NCBI RefSeq assembly: GCF_003254585.1
Contig: NZ_QJGZ01000042.1
Coordinates: forward strand, 1-64,000
Origin: Flavobacterium sharifuzzamanii
Lineage (GTDB): Bacteria > Bacteroidota > Bacteroidia > Flavobacteriales > Flavobacteriaceae
Direction of reading: 5' to 3'
DNA: 64,000 nucleotides
Positions within the stretch are counted from its first letter, which is position 1, and every line of letters begins with the position of its first letter. The position numbers and the translations under genes are program-made. Under the pieces are notes generated by a model. The model was given only the letters and a program-made list of their open reading frames with translations. It had not been told where the DNA came from and searched no databases. Positions 28,289-37,506 of this stretch are shown here, one piece after another.

Positions 28289-28320
28289 ATGGTATAGACA
28301 GCTTTCACCATCTATACCAT
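28289..28320 (-). other. Intercistronic hairpin, susD / nagB
   Basis: Perfect 10-bp stem ATGGTATAGA / TCTATACCAT with a 12-nt loop in the gap after the SusD stop. It covers the furthest upstream possible nagB start, which favours the downstream start. Confidence 0.75.
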
Positions 28321-28353
28321 ACCACTAACCAAACTTAATATTCCATTTTTTTT

Positions 28354-29931
28354 CTAGAATTTGTTTACTCCAGTATCCCACCAAAGTCTTGTTGCTCCAG
28401 TATCAGGACCTCCTAAAAGCTGAACACCTTGCGCGTAACCTGTTGGATTCGAAGTTTTCTCATTTACATAGAAATTCAATCTTCTTACAAAAGTTCCATT
28501 AGGAATTTTTCCTCCAGAGAAATTATTTGCTGGCAAGAATAATTTTGGATATCCAGTTCTTCTTGTCTCAGCCCAAGCTTCTTGACCGTCAGGGAAACCA
28601 GCGATCCATTTTTGAGTAATAATTTTTTGTAGTTTAACTTCATTAGAAGCCGATTCTGACCATTTTACTGTCACTAAATTTTGCGCTGCAATATTATTCG
28701 CTGCATTTAATGGGTCAGTAAAGTTTGCTGGCATTGAAGTATCGTCATTAATGTAAGTAGACGCATCACCTGCTGCTAACTGAGCAAATGAAACTGCAAT
28801 TCCTGCTTCGTAAAGTGACTGAGCAGATCCACCAACATTCCATCCTTTTAATGCTGCTTCAGCTTTTAAGAAATAAGATTCAGATGCATTAAACCAAGGA
28901 ATCAAGTTGTTTTCTACGATTGGTCCAACTTTAGAGAATAAATCAGCTTTTGCTGTTCTATAATTAGCATCAACTAAAGTTCCCATTCTAATACCTTGAT
29001 AGACACCTCCAGTAGCTTTATGGAAGAATACATCTCTTCTTGGATCATTATAACCATTCATAATAGATGTAATTGCTCCACCTGCATTGATATCTGCCCA
29101 AGGGCCAGTGTATGTTTTAACAGGATGCTCAGCAATATAAGCCATGTTATCAGCATTAGAAGTAATTACTCCTAAACCTGCCAACGCAGCTTCTCCTTCA
29201 GTTTTTGCTTTTACAGGATCAACGTTAGAAATACGCAATGCTAAACGTAATCTTAAAGAGTTAGCAAATTTTACCCATTTCTGAATATTTCCAGCTGCAG
29301 TAGTTCCGTCTGTTGCGTCTCCTGCTGCAAAGAAAGTTGCAGAAGCATCTGCCGCTTTTGGAGTTAAAATATCAATCGCAGTTTTTAACTCTGTAAAAAA
29401 TTGATCATAAACCGCTTTTTGAGAATCATAAGGAGTTGTTCCATCAGGATTTCCGAAACCAGAATAAACGATTGGCCCGTAGTAATCTGTAGTTTTATGC
29501 ATTGCATAAACTTTCAAGATCAAAGACCAAGCATAAAACTGAGGATACTTCTCTTTTGTTAATTTCTCAAGATTATATGCATTTACCATCTCTTTTTGGT
29601 ACTTCTGAACCCATTCAGCACCATTCCATCCATCCAAAAGCGCATAAGTTGAGTTGTTTGCGTTTCCTTCAAAATCATGAGGCGTTCCCATATATCCTGA
29701 AAAGATGTCTGCATTTAAGTTAAACTGAATATCTCCCTGCCAATCATCTGCAACCAAGATATACATTCCTCTCTGCATTGTTTTAAGAGGCGCTTTAACT
29801 TGATTAAAATCTTGTTCCAATTGTTCGTTGCTAAAGCCACTCTCATTGGTGTTTATTTGTTCAAAGTCTCCCGTACAGCTACCTAATGAAAGAGCTAAAA
29901 CTGAACCTAATATTAATAATTTATTTTTCAT
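28354..29931 (-). CDS. SusD/RagB-family chitooligosaccharide-binding lipoprotein
   Basis: 525 residues starting MKNKLLILGSVLALSLGSC, a lipoprotein signal peptide with lipobox LGSC. CTGDFEQINTNESGFS and the later helices (MVNAYNLEKLTKEKYPQFYAWSLILKVYAMHKTTDYYGPIVYSG) are typical of the SusD-like_2 group, which packs TPR-like helices. SusD lids sit on SusC in the outer membrane and bind the glycan. An in-frame start 60 bases upstream (29991) would bury the signal peptide, so 29931 is preferred. It is downstream of susC in one cluster. Specificity for chitin products is inferred from chiA, GH20 and nagB. Confidence 0.94.
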   Translation of the reverse strand: MKNKLLILGSVLALSLGSCTGDFEQINTNESGFSNEQLEQDFNQVKAPLKTMQRGMYILVADDWQGDIQFNLNADIFSGYMGTPHDFEGNANNSTYALLDGWNGAEWVQKYQKEMVNAYNLEKLTKEKYPQFYAWSLILKVYAMHKTTDYYGPIVYSGFGNPDGTTPYDSQKAVYDQFFTELKTAIDILTPKAADASATFFAAGDATDGTTAAGNIQKWVKFANSLRLRLALRISNVDPVKAKTEGEAALAGLGVITSNADNMAYIAEHPVKTYTGPWADINAGGAITSIMNGYNDPRRDVFFHKATGGVYQGIRMGTLVDANYRTAKADLFSKVGPIVENNLIPWFNASESYFLKAEAALKGWNVGGSAQSLYEAGIAVSFAQLAAGDASTYINDDTSMPANFTDPLNAANNIAAQNLVTVKWSESASNEVKLQKIITQKWIAGFPDGQEAWAETRRTGYPKLFLPANNFSGGKIPNGTFVRRLNFYVNEKTSNPTGYAQGVQLLGGPDTGATRLWWDTGVNKF

Positions 29932-29998
29932 CTGTGAATTTTTATCGTTAATTAAAATCATTTTTATTGATTTATAAGCCAACCCATTCAAAGGGTTA

Positions 29999-30044
29999 CT
30001 TGTTTGTTATTTTACACTATTTCTACATTCAATCAACAAACAAG
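29999..30044 (-). other. Intercistronic hairpin, susC / susD
   Basis: CTTGTTTGTT and AACAAACAAG form a perfect 10-bp inverted repeat with a 26-nt loop in the susC-susD gap. Confidence 0.55.
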
Positions 30045-30087
30045 AGTCTTACAACAACCAGAAGGTTTTGTCCTTTTATTAATTATT

Positions 30088-33000
30088 TTAGAAAGTTAAA
30101 TTCAAATTAACACCTATACTTCTTGTTGAAGGCAATCCGAAAATATCAACACCTTGCAATCCTTCTCCTGAACTTAATGTTACGTTTGGATCAAACGGAG
30201 CATCTTTGTAGAAGAAAAATAAGTTTTTACCAACAAGAGAAACATTCACTGCTTTGAAGATTGTAGTTTTACTGAAATCAAAAGTATATCCTAGAGAAAG
30301 CTCGCCTAATTTAACATTTGTTGCTTTGTACATATACTCTCCAGTAGCACCCGCTCTATCTCCAACTGAACTATAGTAATTTTGTGCAGACATTGTAGTT
30401 ACTGCAGCTCCGTTAGCATCTATTGCATCAACTTTAACTCCTCCAGCAGCTCTTGCATCACCACTAGCTTTAGACACACCATAAGAATCAAGCATTGCTT
30501 CTGTCATACTCATTACGTTACCACCAAATCTTCCATCAATAAGCACGTTTAAGAATACTTTTTTGTATTTGAAAGAGTTTGAAAAACCTAACATAAAATC
30601 AGGGTTTGAGCTTCCCATGTCTACCCAGTCCGTTTTTTGAACTCGAACATCATTTCCAGAACCAGCAAGTAACATCTGACCTTGTGCATTTCTCAAAATA
30701 TTCTTTCCTTGAATTGTCCCGAATGGCTGTCCTTCTTTCATAACGTATCTATAGCTATTTGGGTCACCATTAGTCAAGATAACTGTATTAAGTTCTCCAT
30801 TTGCACCTGTACCTAAGTCAAGTACAGTATTTTTATTTGAAGCATAATTCAATCCAAGATCCCAAGAGAAATTATCATTTTGAACTGCTTTAGCAGTTAC
30901 TGTGATCTCAAAACCTTTATTTTCAATACTTCCTGCATTAAATGCATAGTTAGTATATCCTGTAGTATTTGGAATTGGAGCTGGAGACGTGATTAATTGA
31001 TTTTTAGTTTCGTTATGGTAGTAAGTAAAATCAAATCCGATTCTGTTGTTTAAGAATCTCCACTCTGTACCAAATTCATAAGAATTTTGCATTTCTGGCT
31101 TCAAAGAAGTTCCTGGTTGTGGACCAACTAATGGTGGTGTAAGAATACCACCAACTAAAGTATTTACTGGTGAAGTTAAGAAAGGAGAAATATCATTACC
31201 CACTTGAGCAAATGAAGCTCTAACTTTTGCATAACTAATTGCTTCAGGTAAAGATACCATTTGGCTTAAGACAGCTGATAGACCTACTGAAGGATAAAAG
31301 AAACTTAAATTATCTGTATTTACCAAAGTTGATGACCAGTCGTTTCTTCCAGTCACATCAAGATAAAGCATGTCTTTGTAACCAATAGTTGCACTTGCAA
31401 AAAGTGATTGAACTTCTTTTTTACCTCCAATAGTATGAGCATTTCTTTCTGCAGATACAAAGTTTCCTGTATTAAACCAGTTTGCATATACAAGTCCATT
31501 TTTTTGACCTGAATCGCTTAAATAAGCATCATTGATTGTAGATTTTGTGATACTTGTACCAAGGTTAGCGCTGAATGAAAAATCTTCACTAAATTTTGTA
31601 TTGATAGTAGCGATTAAATCTCCATATAACTGATTACTTTCACTATCTGAATAAATATATCTACCTGTAGATGGTGCCAATGTTTCATTTGTACCAGCAT
31701 ACATTCTCTTATCAAAAATGTTATCAAATTTATTATAACCTCCTCTTGCTTTAATACTCAACCAGTCAGTTGCTTTATAAGTAATAGCTGCAGAAGTAAT
31801 TAAAGATTGGTTTTTATCAATAGATTGATTTCTATTTAAAATCCAACCTGGGTTCTGAATGATGTCCGATGTTTGAGAAGGCCATCTTTGAGTCATTAAG
31901 TTTCTTGTTGGATCGAATACTTCAAAGTTTTTATAGTAATCGTTAAAATCATTTCCTCTTGGGAACAAATAAACTCCTGTCAATGGGTTGAAGTACAATC
32001 CGTTTGTTGGTTTATTTATGATTTTTTGCTCCGCATAAGATATCGCACCATCAATAGTTACTTTATCATTAAATAATTTAACGCTTTGACGAAGTGCAAT
32101 GTTATTTTTCTTAAACTCGTTTGTTGGAATTACACCGTCAACTTTAGTGTTTGCATAAGTAAGACTAGTTGACATTTTATCAGATCCACCATTTACAGAT
32201 ACAGAGTTGATCATAGTAAGACCTGTATTGTAAAAATCTTTTACGTGGTCAGGAGAATTTTTAGGATCTCCCCAAGTTTTATCAGATGATGGCGCTGCTC
32301 CATAACTAGTTTGGAATTTAGGTAATGAAACTACATTATCAACAAATACACTCGCGTTGTAAGATGCTGTTACGTTTCCTTCTTTTCCTTTTTTAGTTGT
32401 AATTACGATAACACCATTTGCTCCTTGAGAACCATATAAAGCAGCTGCAGAAGCTCCTTTAAGAACTGTCATCGATTCAATATCATCAGGGTTCATCATA
32501 GAGATTGCATCTCCACCATCTCTATTTCCTCCAGCTGTATCACCAAAAACCTGATTTGCTTGAGATGAGTTAGAGTTTAACATTGGAATCCCGTCAATAA
32601 CATATAATGGCTGGTTATTTGTCGCAGATGAGTTACCACGTATAGTCACTTTTGCTGCACCACCAGCTCCAGCTGAACTTTTTCCAACAATAAGACCAGC
32701 AACTTTACCAGATAAACTGTTCATTAAGTTGGCATCCTTAACTCTTGTAACCTCTTCCCCTTTAACTTCCTGGGCTGCGTAGGTCAAAGTCTTTTTTGAT
32801 CTTTTAAGTCCCAATGAAGTTACCACTACTTCATTTAGTGCATTTGATGCAGCCTGTACCATTTTTACATTTATTGTAGCAGCATCGCCTACAACTATGT
32901 TCTGTGTTCCAAGACCTACATAACTAAAAACTAATGTCTGTCCTTTTTGAACTTCAATCGTATACAATCCATCAAAATCGGTAGTTGTTCCTTTTTGACT

Positions 33001-33135
33001 TCCTTGTACCAAAACAGAAGCTCCTGGTAATGGCATACCTTCAGAATCTGTAATCACACCTTTGACACTTTTTACTTGTGCAAGCGAAACTTGCGCCGTA
33101 AAAACAATCATAAAGATTAAGAAAATTTTTTTCAT
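30088..33135 (-). CDS. SusC/RagA-family TonB-dependent transporter
   Basis: 1,015 residues with signal peptide 1-19 (QVSLAQ). A carboxypeptidase-D-regulatory-like domain (about 22-100; VKGVITDSEGMPLPGASVLVQG), a plug (about 110-230; LNSLSGKVAGLIV, PLYVIDGIPM, MTVLKGASAAALYGSQGANGVIVITTKKG) and a 22-strand beta-barrel ending in VNLNLTF follow. With SusD it imports oligosaccharides across the outer membrane using TonB energy. The locus points to chitooligosaccharides. Upstream on the minus strand are two 21-bp-spaced copies of GTCGTT(C/G)GTTTAA, candidate sites for the divergently encoded LytTR regulator. Only one susC/susD pair is present here. Confidence 0.96.
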   Translation of the reverse strand: MKKIFLIFMIVFTAQVSLAQVKSVKGVITDSEGMPLPGASVLVQGSQKGTTTDFDGLYTIEVQKGQTLVFSYVGLGTQNIVVGDAATINVKMVQAASNALNEVVVTSLGLKRSKKTLTYAAQEVKGEEVTRVKDANLMNSLSGKVAGLIVGKSSAGAGGAAKVTIRGNSSATNNQPLYVIDGIPMLNSNSSQANQVFGDTAGGNRDGGDAISMMNPDDIESMTVLKGASAAALYGSQGANGVIVITTKKGKEGNVTASYNASVFVDNVVSLPKFQTSYGAAPSSDKTWGDPKNSPDHVKDFYNTGLTMINSVSVNGGSDKMSTSLTYANTKVDGVIPTNEFKKNNIALRQSVKLFNDKVTIDGAISYAEQKIINKPTNGLYFNPLTGVYLFPRGNDFNDYYKNFEVFDPTRNLMTQRWPSQTSDIIQNPGWILNRNQSIDKNQSLITSAAITYKATDWLSIKARGGYNKFDNIFDKRMYAGTNETLAPSTGRYIYSDSESNQLYGDLIATINTKFSEDFSFSANLGTSITKSTINDAYLSDSGQKNGLVYANWFNTGNFVSAERNAHTIGGKKEVQSLFASATIGYKDMLYLDVTGRNDWSSTLVNTDNLSFFYPSVGLSAVLSQMVSLPEAISYAKVRASFAQVGNDISPFLTSPVNTLVGGILTPPLVGPQPGTSLKPEMQNSYEFGTEWRFLNNRIGFDFTYYHNETKNQLITSPAPIPNTTGYTNYAFNAGSIENKGFEITVTAKAVQNDNFSWDLGLNYASNKNTVLDLGTGANGELNTVILTNGDPNSYRYVMKEGQPFGTIQGKNILRNAQGQMLLAGSGNDVRVQKTDWVDMGSSNPDFMLGFSNSFKYKKVFLNVLIDGRFGGNVMSMTEAMLDSYGVSKASGDARAAGGVKVDAIDANGAAVTTMSAQNYYSSVGDRAGATGEYMYKATNVKLGELSLGYTFDFSKTTIFKAVNVSLVGKNLFFFYKDAPFDPNVTLSSGEGLQGVDIFGLPSTRSIGVNLNLTF

Positions 33136-33203
33136 GTTTATTTTATTTTGTTAGTTATGAAGTAAAATTATTCTTAAGGCATTGTTAAAAAAAATAAATT
33201 AAA

Positions 33204-33232
33204 CCAACGACAACAAAATTTAAACGAACGAC
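33204..33232 (-). promoter_or_regulatory. Direct-repeat operator upstream of susC
   Basis: On the minus strand GTCGTTCG (33225-33232) and GTCGTTGG (33204-33211), each followed by TTTAA, are exactly 21 bp apart, two helical turns, as in LytTR-regulator sites. They lie about 70-97 bp before the susC ATG. A third copy lies before the MFS gene. Confidence 0.6.
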
Positions 33233-33355
33233 ATAAATCATTCAATAATACGCTTTACGAAAACGTTCTAATAGAAAAATTAAGCACTAATATCCTTTTT
33301 TTGCGAAATTTTATTCAAAAAAATTGGCATATTGCAGTTAATTGTTTAAAGTTGC

Positions 33356-33373
33356 ACAATATTTCAATATTGT
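33356..33373. promoter_or_regulatory. Palindrome upstream of the sensor kinase gene
   Basis: ACAATATT-TC-AATATTGT, a perfect 8+8 inverted repeat, ends 36 bases before the TTG start of the kinase. It may be an operator or a small hairpin in the leader. Confidence 0.4.
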
Positions 33374-33409
33374 TAAGAAAAACTAAATTTATCTAACTAA
33401 CCCAACCAA

Positions 33410-34462
33410 TTGAAAGAAATACGAAAAGTTAAATTTGACATTAAACTGCAAAACCATATTTGGTTCTGGGGAGTATATTTTACTTTGAACTTTTTAAGAT
33501 GGGGGGCTTACTTTAATGATTATCCTTATTCTTTCAAATCCAACTTAATCGAATTTTCATTGGTTATTCCTTTAGTGTATCTTAATTTGTTTGTTTTGGT
33601 TCCGAAGTATGTATTGAAGCAAAAATATATTATGTATACATTTTTATTGCTTCTAAGTCTATTTGCAATTTATTTGGCCAAAACTGCCCTTACCTATTAT
33701 ATAATATCTGAAAATATCTGGCCAGAAGCCAATAGAGAATATCATCCTTTTGAAATCAACCATATTGTTGCCGTTTGCATTGGTGAGTTGTATGTACTAG
33801 CAATGGCATCATCTGTTTATCTCACTTTAACATGGTTAAGAGAAAGAGAAAGAAATCGATCTTTAAGAGAAAACCAGTTCAAAATAAAACTTAAGTATCT
33901 TGAAAATCAGATTCAGCCACATTTCTTCTTTAATACATTAAATAATCTATATGCTTTATCACTGGAATCCTCAAAGAAAGTTCCAGATGTAATCATCAAA
34001 CTTTCCAACTTGATGGAGTATGTTTTGTATGATGTAAAAGGAACCAAATTTGTTCCTCTAATAAAGGAAATCGATTATATCCAGAATTATATAGAAATTG
34101 AAAAGCTTCGTTTTGAAAATGTCGAAGTAACGATAAACCTTGAATCAAATATAGATGATGTCGTCGTGCCTCCTCTAATTTTTATCTCATTGGTTGAAAA
34201 TGCCTTCAAACATGGCGGATTAAACAATAAAAACCTAAAAATTAAGATCAATTGTAGAGTTTTAGACAATAAGACGCTTGATTTTGAAATCTTAAATAAT
34301 TTTGTAATTTCACAAACTCATAATCCAAAACGAGGAATCGGTTTAGTTAATACAAAAAAGAGGTTAAAATTAATTTATAAGAACAATTTCAGCCTTAAAC
34401 ATGCTACTAAACTAAATTTCTACATAATCCGATTACAAATACCTACCCAGAATGAAGATTAA
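33410..34462 (+). CDS. LytS-type sensor histidine kinase
   Basis: 350 residues from a TTG start (TTGAAAGAAATACG). The N-terminal half has about four transmembrane helices (near 17-33, 43-62, 75-95 and 117-140) with little periplasmic sequence. The C-terminal half is the His_kinase (PF06580) type: LENQIQPHFFFNTLNNLYAL with the phosphorylated His, VPPLIFISLVENAFKHG (N box) and KRGIGLVNTKKRL (G box). The stop overlaps the response-regulator gene by 11 bp, so they are translationally coupled. Being divergent from susC and next to the sugar transporter, it probably senses a chitin breakdown product in or near the inner membrane. Confidence 0.94.
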   Translation: MKEIRKVKFDIKLQNHIWFWGVYFTLNFLRWGAYFNDYPYSFKSNLIEFSLVIPLVYLNLFVLVPKYVLKQKYIMYTFLLLLSLFAIYLAKTALTYYIISENIWPEANREYHPFEINHIVAVCIGELYVLAMASSVYLTLTWLRERERNRSLRENQFKIKLKYLENQIQPHFFFNTLNNLYALSLESSKKVPDVIIKLSNLMEYVLYDVKGTKFVPLIKEIDYIQNYIEIEKLRFENVEVTINLESNIDDVVVPPLIFISLVENAFKHGGLNNKNLKIKINCRVLDNKTLDFEILNNFVISQTHNPKRGIGLVNTKKRLKLIYKNNFSLKHATKLNFYIIRLQIPTQNED

Positions 34463-35153
34463 ATGCGTGTTAATTGATGATGAGCCTTTAGCTATCAAAG
34501 TCCTGCAAAATTATTTCACCAATTTTACAGATTTTGAAGTTATAGCAACATTCAATAACTCTTTAGAGGCGCTTGATTTTATCAACAGTACCCCTGTTGA
34601 TGCCGTCTTTTTAGATATTAACATGCCTATGATGACTGGTTTTGAGCTTATCAGTCTAATTGAGAACAAAACTAAAGTTATCATTACTACTGCATTTAGA
34701 GAATTTGCTGCAGAAAGTTATGATTTGGATGTATTAGATTATTTGGTAAAACCAATTCCGTTGCCAAGATTTATAAAATGCATCAATAAAATCACCACCG
34801 AGTACAATCTCAAAAACAATATTAAAGTAGAAACCACAAAAGGCGATTCTCATATTTTTATCAAAGTCGATAAAAAAATGATGAAAATTAATATTGAAGA
34901 AATTCTATTCGTTGAAGGAATGAAAGAATATATAAAAGTTGTCACTCCAGATAAAACCTACATTACTCATAAATCTCTTACATCGCTATCGGAAGAATTA
35001 CCAGCAGATCGTTTCCTAAGAATTCATAAATCGTATGTAATCGCACTAAATAAGGTGAAATCTATAGAAGGAAACCGCGTTCAAATTCAATCATACAACA
35101 TTCCAATAGGTCGAAACTACAGTAAAGAAGTTAAAAACAAGATATTAGAATAA
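34452..35153 (+). CDS. LytTR-family response regulator
   Basis: 233 residues. The receiver domain (about 3-118) has acidic Asp9/Asp10, phospho-acceptor Asp55 (VFLDINMPMMTGFEL) and the conserved Lys in YLVKPI. A LytTR DNA-binding domain (about 133-230) follows: IEEILFVEGMKEYIKV, THKSLTSLSEELP, FLRIHKSYVIALNKVKSIEGNRVQI, PIGRNYSKEV. LytTR proteins bind pairs of about 9-bp direct repeats. Candidate sites lie upstream of susC (33204-33232) and the MFS gene (35216-35232). Overlaps the kinase gene by 11 bp. Confidence 0.95.
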   Translation: MKIKCVLIDDEPLAIKVLQNYFTNFTDFEVIATFNNSLEALDFINSTPVDAVFLDINMPMMTGFELISLIENKTKVIITTAFREFAAESYDLDVLDYLVKPIPLPRFIKCINKITTEYNLKNNIKVETTKGDSHIFIKVDKKMMKINIEEILFVEGMKEYIKVVTPDKTYITHKSLTSLSEELPADRFLRIHKSYVIALNKVKSIEGNRVQIQSYNIPIGRNYSKEVKNKILE

Positions 35154-35215
35154 AACACAATTACGAATTACATTTTCTAACTAGGTTAAAATTAACACTT
35201 TGTTGAAAAAACATA

Positions 35216-35232
35216 GTCGTTGGTTTAAATTT
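35216..35232 (+). promoter_or_regulatory. Single copy of the susC-type operator before MFS gene
   Basis: GTCGTTGGTTTAAATTT here matches the susC upstream copy GTCGTTCGTTTAAATTT at all but one base, 97 bp before the MFS start. I could not see a second copy at 21-bp spacing. Confidence 0.5.
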
Positions 35233-35328
35233 AACATTATTTATACCTTTTTATTTTTTTTTGATAATCCTAACAAATATATTTACGGTCTTCAAAAAAC
35301 AATAAAATAAAAAATTAACCTTATTATT

Positions 35329-36798
35329 ATGAGTTCAGAAAATGTGCAAACCAAATGGGGGCAATTTATCTCTTTGATAATCGTCTTCTTCTTTTGGGGT
35401 TTTGTTGGGTCAGCCAATGACATCCTGATTCCAGTATTCAAAAAAGTATTTACGTTATCGCAAGTACAATCTCAATTAGTAGCTTGGGCTTTCTACGCTG
35501 CTTATTTTGTTGGATCAATTATATTCTTTATCGTTTCTTTAAAAGTAGACGTTTTACAAAAATACGGCTATAAAAGAACCTTATCTGCAGGTCTAATTTT
35601 ATCTGCTATAGGTTCATTTTTATTCGTTCCAGCTGCTACAATTCAAAGTTTCCCTTTCTTCCTAACAGCTTTATTTACAGTAGGATTAGGATTTTCAATC
35701 CAACAAATTGTTGCAAACCCTTTAGCTATTAAAATGGGAAGTCCAGAAACTGGAGCACACCGTTTAACACTTGCAGGAGGAATCAACTCTTTCGGAACAA
35801 CAATCGGAGCTATTTTATTAGGTATCGCCTTATTCGGAATGGGAGACAACAAAAAAACAGCTCTTTCATTAGACGATATTAAATTGCCATTCATCATTTT
35901 AGGTCTTGCATTTATTGCTGTTGCTGTTTTTATGAACTTTTCTAAAATCGAAGATCCGGTAAAAGAAGAAGAAGCAATCATCAAAGACAAACACAGTAAA
36001 TTCAACATTCTTGACTATCCACAATTATACTTAGGTATGTTAGGAATTTTTATTTATGTTGGAACTGAGGTAACTATCATCAGTAATCTACCTGCCTTAT
36101 TACACACTCACGAGTTCGGAAATGTACTAGAAGATGCTGTTGCACCATTTATTGCGCTTTATTGGGGAAGTTTAATGATCGGCCGTTGGAATGGTGGAGT
36201 AAACGTATTCAATACTTCTAACTTAGTAAATACCGCACTTAAATTTATCGTACCAGCTTTAGCTTTTGGAGTAATTATTGGAGCAAATATCTTTGCTGCA
36301 CACGATGTTTCTTCATTCTATATCTACCCAATCTGGATTTTACTATTTATTGCAGTAAGTTTTGTTGGTGGTAAAAACGCTGGAAAAACCTTAATGCTTT
36401 TCGGAATTTCAGGATTAACAATGATGGTTTTAGGATTGGCTTGGCCAAACCCAGAAATAGCTAAATTCTTCTTTATTTCTGGAGGATTGTTCTTATCTAT
36501 CATGTGGCCTTCAATTTTCGATTTAGCGATTGCAGGATTAGGAAAAAACACAGGAAAAGCATCTTCTTTCTTGATTATGATGATTTTGGGTGGTGGAGTT
36601 ATTCCATTAGTTCAAGGAAGTATCTGTGATTTGGATGCAACAAATCCAAACGGAATTTTCGGTATCACTTACACTCACTTCTCTTACATAGTACCGCTTA
36701 TTGGTTTTGCATATTTAGGATTCTACGGTTTCTACTGTCCTAAAATCCTGAAAAAACAAGGAATCAGCCACGTACAAAGCGAAGGTGGTGGACACTAA
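35329..36798 (+). CDS. Sugar MFS transporter (FHS family, NagP/FucP-like)
   Basis: 489 residues with about 12 transmembrane helices. FFFWGFVGSANDILIPVFKK, WAFYAAYFVGSI, QKYGYKRTLSAGLILSAIGSFLF and GLGFSIQQIVANPLAIKMGSPETGAHRLTLAGGINSFGTTIGA are typical of the fucose/GlcNAc-type H+ symporters. Given chiA, GH20 and nagB, the likely cargo is GlcNAc entering the cytoplasm. It follows the two-component genes after 175 bp and carries its own upstream operator-like motif and a strong terminator, so it is probably a separate transcript. Confidence 0.9.
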   Translation: MSSENVQTKWGQFISLIIVFFFWGFVGSANDILIPVFKKVFTLSQVQSQLVAWAFYAAYFVGSIIFFIVSLKVDVLQKYGYKRTLSAGLILSAIGSFLFVPAATIQSFPFFLTALFTVGLGFSIQQIVANPLAIKMGSPETGAHRLTLAGGINSFGTTIGAILLGIALFGMGDNKKTALSLDDIKLPFIILGLAFIAVAVFMNFSKIEDPVKEEEAIIKDKHSKFNILDYPQLYLGMLGIFIYVGTEVTIISNLPALLHTHEFGNVLEDAVAPFIALYWGSLMIGRWNGGVNVFNTSNLVNTALKFIVPALAFGVIIGANIFAAHDVSSFYIYPIWILLFIAVSFVGGKNAGKTLMLFGISGLTMMVLGLAWPNPEIAKFFFISGGLFLSIMWPSIFDLAIAGLGKNTGKASSFLIMMILGGGVIPLVQGSICDLDATNPNGIFGITYTHFSYIVPLIGFAYLGFYGFYCPKILKKQGISHVQSEGGGH

Positions 36799-36818
36799 AA
36801 ATTAAAAAATAACAATAT

Positions 36819-36862
36819 AAAAAATCCAAATTCCAATTTACTAATCGGAATTTGGATTTTTT
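36819..36862 (+). terminator. Terminator of the MFS transporter gene
   Basis: Perfect 16-bp stem AAAAAATCCAAATTCC / GGAATTTGGATTTTTT, 21 bases after the stop; symmetric enough to work in both directions. Confidence 0.93.
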
Positions 36863-36884
36863 ATATTTCCAAAGAAGAAAAACC

Positions 36885-36916
36885 TTAGAACCTCAGTATC
36901 TCAGAACCTTAGCCCC
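36885..36916 (+). repeat. Octamer repeat array, copy 3
   Basis: TTAGAACC, TCAGTATC, TCAGAACC, TTAGCCCC, directly abutting the stop codon of the following minus-strand gene. Confidence 0.9.
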
Positions 36917-37414
36917 TTACTTCGCATTAATAATATTACTCAAATTCTTCTTAAAAACAGCTTTATTTTGCGCCGATAAAGGATAAACAACATCTTTGTC
37001 TGCATGAATAATTACCTTGTCAATATCAGCATTTAAAAGCGCTTGCGGATCTTTTATTTTCAAAGTGCAAGCTCCATCAAAAAAGCCATCATCTTCAATT
37101 GTTTTTCTTGCTTCTATTTTTGTGCCATCACTCAAAACTGCCGAGATCGTCATTTCACTATTTAATGTTTTCGAATAAAATCCGTCCATTACCAATAAAA
37201 GTCGATACGTATTTTTCAATTCCGGACCTTTAAATTCGTGTCTCGTTATATTATATCGCAGACCTTTGGCAAGAGTTTGAAATTTAACCGAGCAATCCAA
37301 CTCATAAGTTGCAACGTCTCCAGCCTCATTAACCGAAGTAATAACTTTAGCAGCTTGAGCGTTTATAGAAAAACTCGCTGCAAAAAATGACAACATAAAT
37401 AAGATAACTTTCAT
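36917..37414 (-). CDS. Exported protein of unknown function
   Basis: 165 residues with a clear signal peptide (MKVILFMLSFFAASFSINAQA). The mature part (about 145 residues) is beta-rich with two Cys (LDCSVKF and DGACTLKI) and no motif I recognise: ITRHEFKGPELKNTYRLLLVMDGFYS, EIARKTIEDDGFF, DIDKVIIHADKDVVYPL. No lipobox. It lies between the MFS terminator and fsa, on the fsa strand, but the fsa terminator separates them. Likely periplasmic. Confidence 0.75.
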   Translation of the reverse strand: MKVILFMLSFFAASFSINAQAAKVITSVNEAGDVATYELDCSVKFQTLAKGLRYNITRHEFKGPELKNTYRLLLVMDGFYSKTLNSEMTISAVLSDGTKIEARKTIEDDGFFDGACTLKIKDPQALLNADIDKVIIHADKDVVYPLSAQNKAVFKKNLSNIINAK

Positions 37415-37448
37415 ATTTAACTATTTAAGATTCAATATAAAAGTAAAA

Positions 37449-37485
37449 AAAAATCGCCTTTTCTCGTTAGAAAAAAGACGATTTT
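37449..37485 (-). terminator. Terminator of fsa
   Basis: AAAATCGCCTTTTCT pairs with AGAAAAAAGACGATTTT (one bulge) with a T-run on the minus strand, 22 bases after the fsa stop. Confidence 0.85.
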
Positions 37486-37506
37486 AATTTTTTAAATATC
37501 TAAGGA

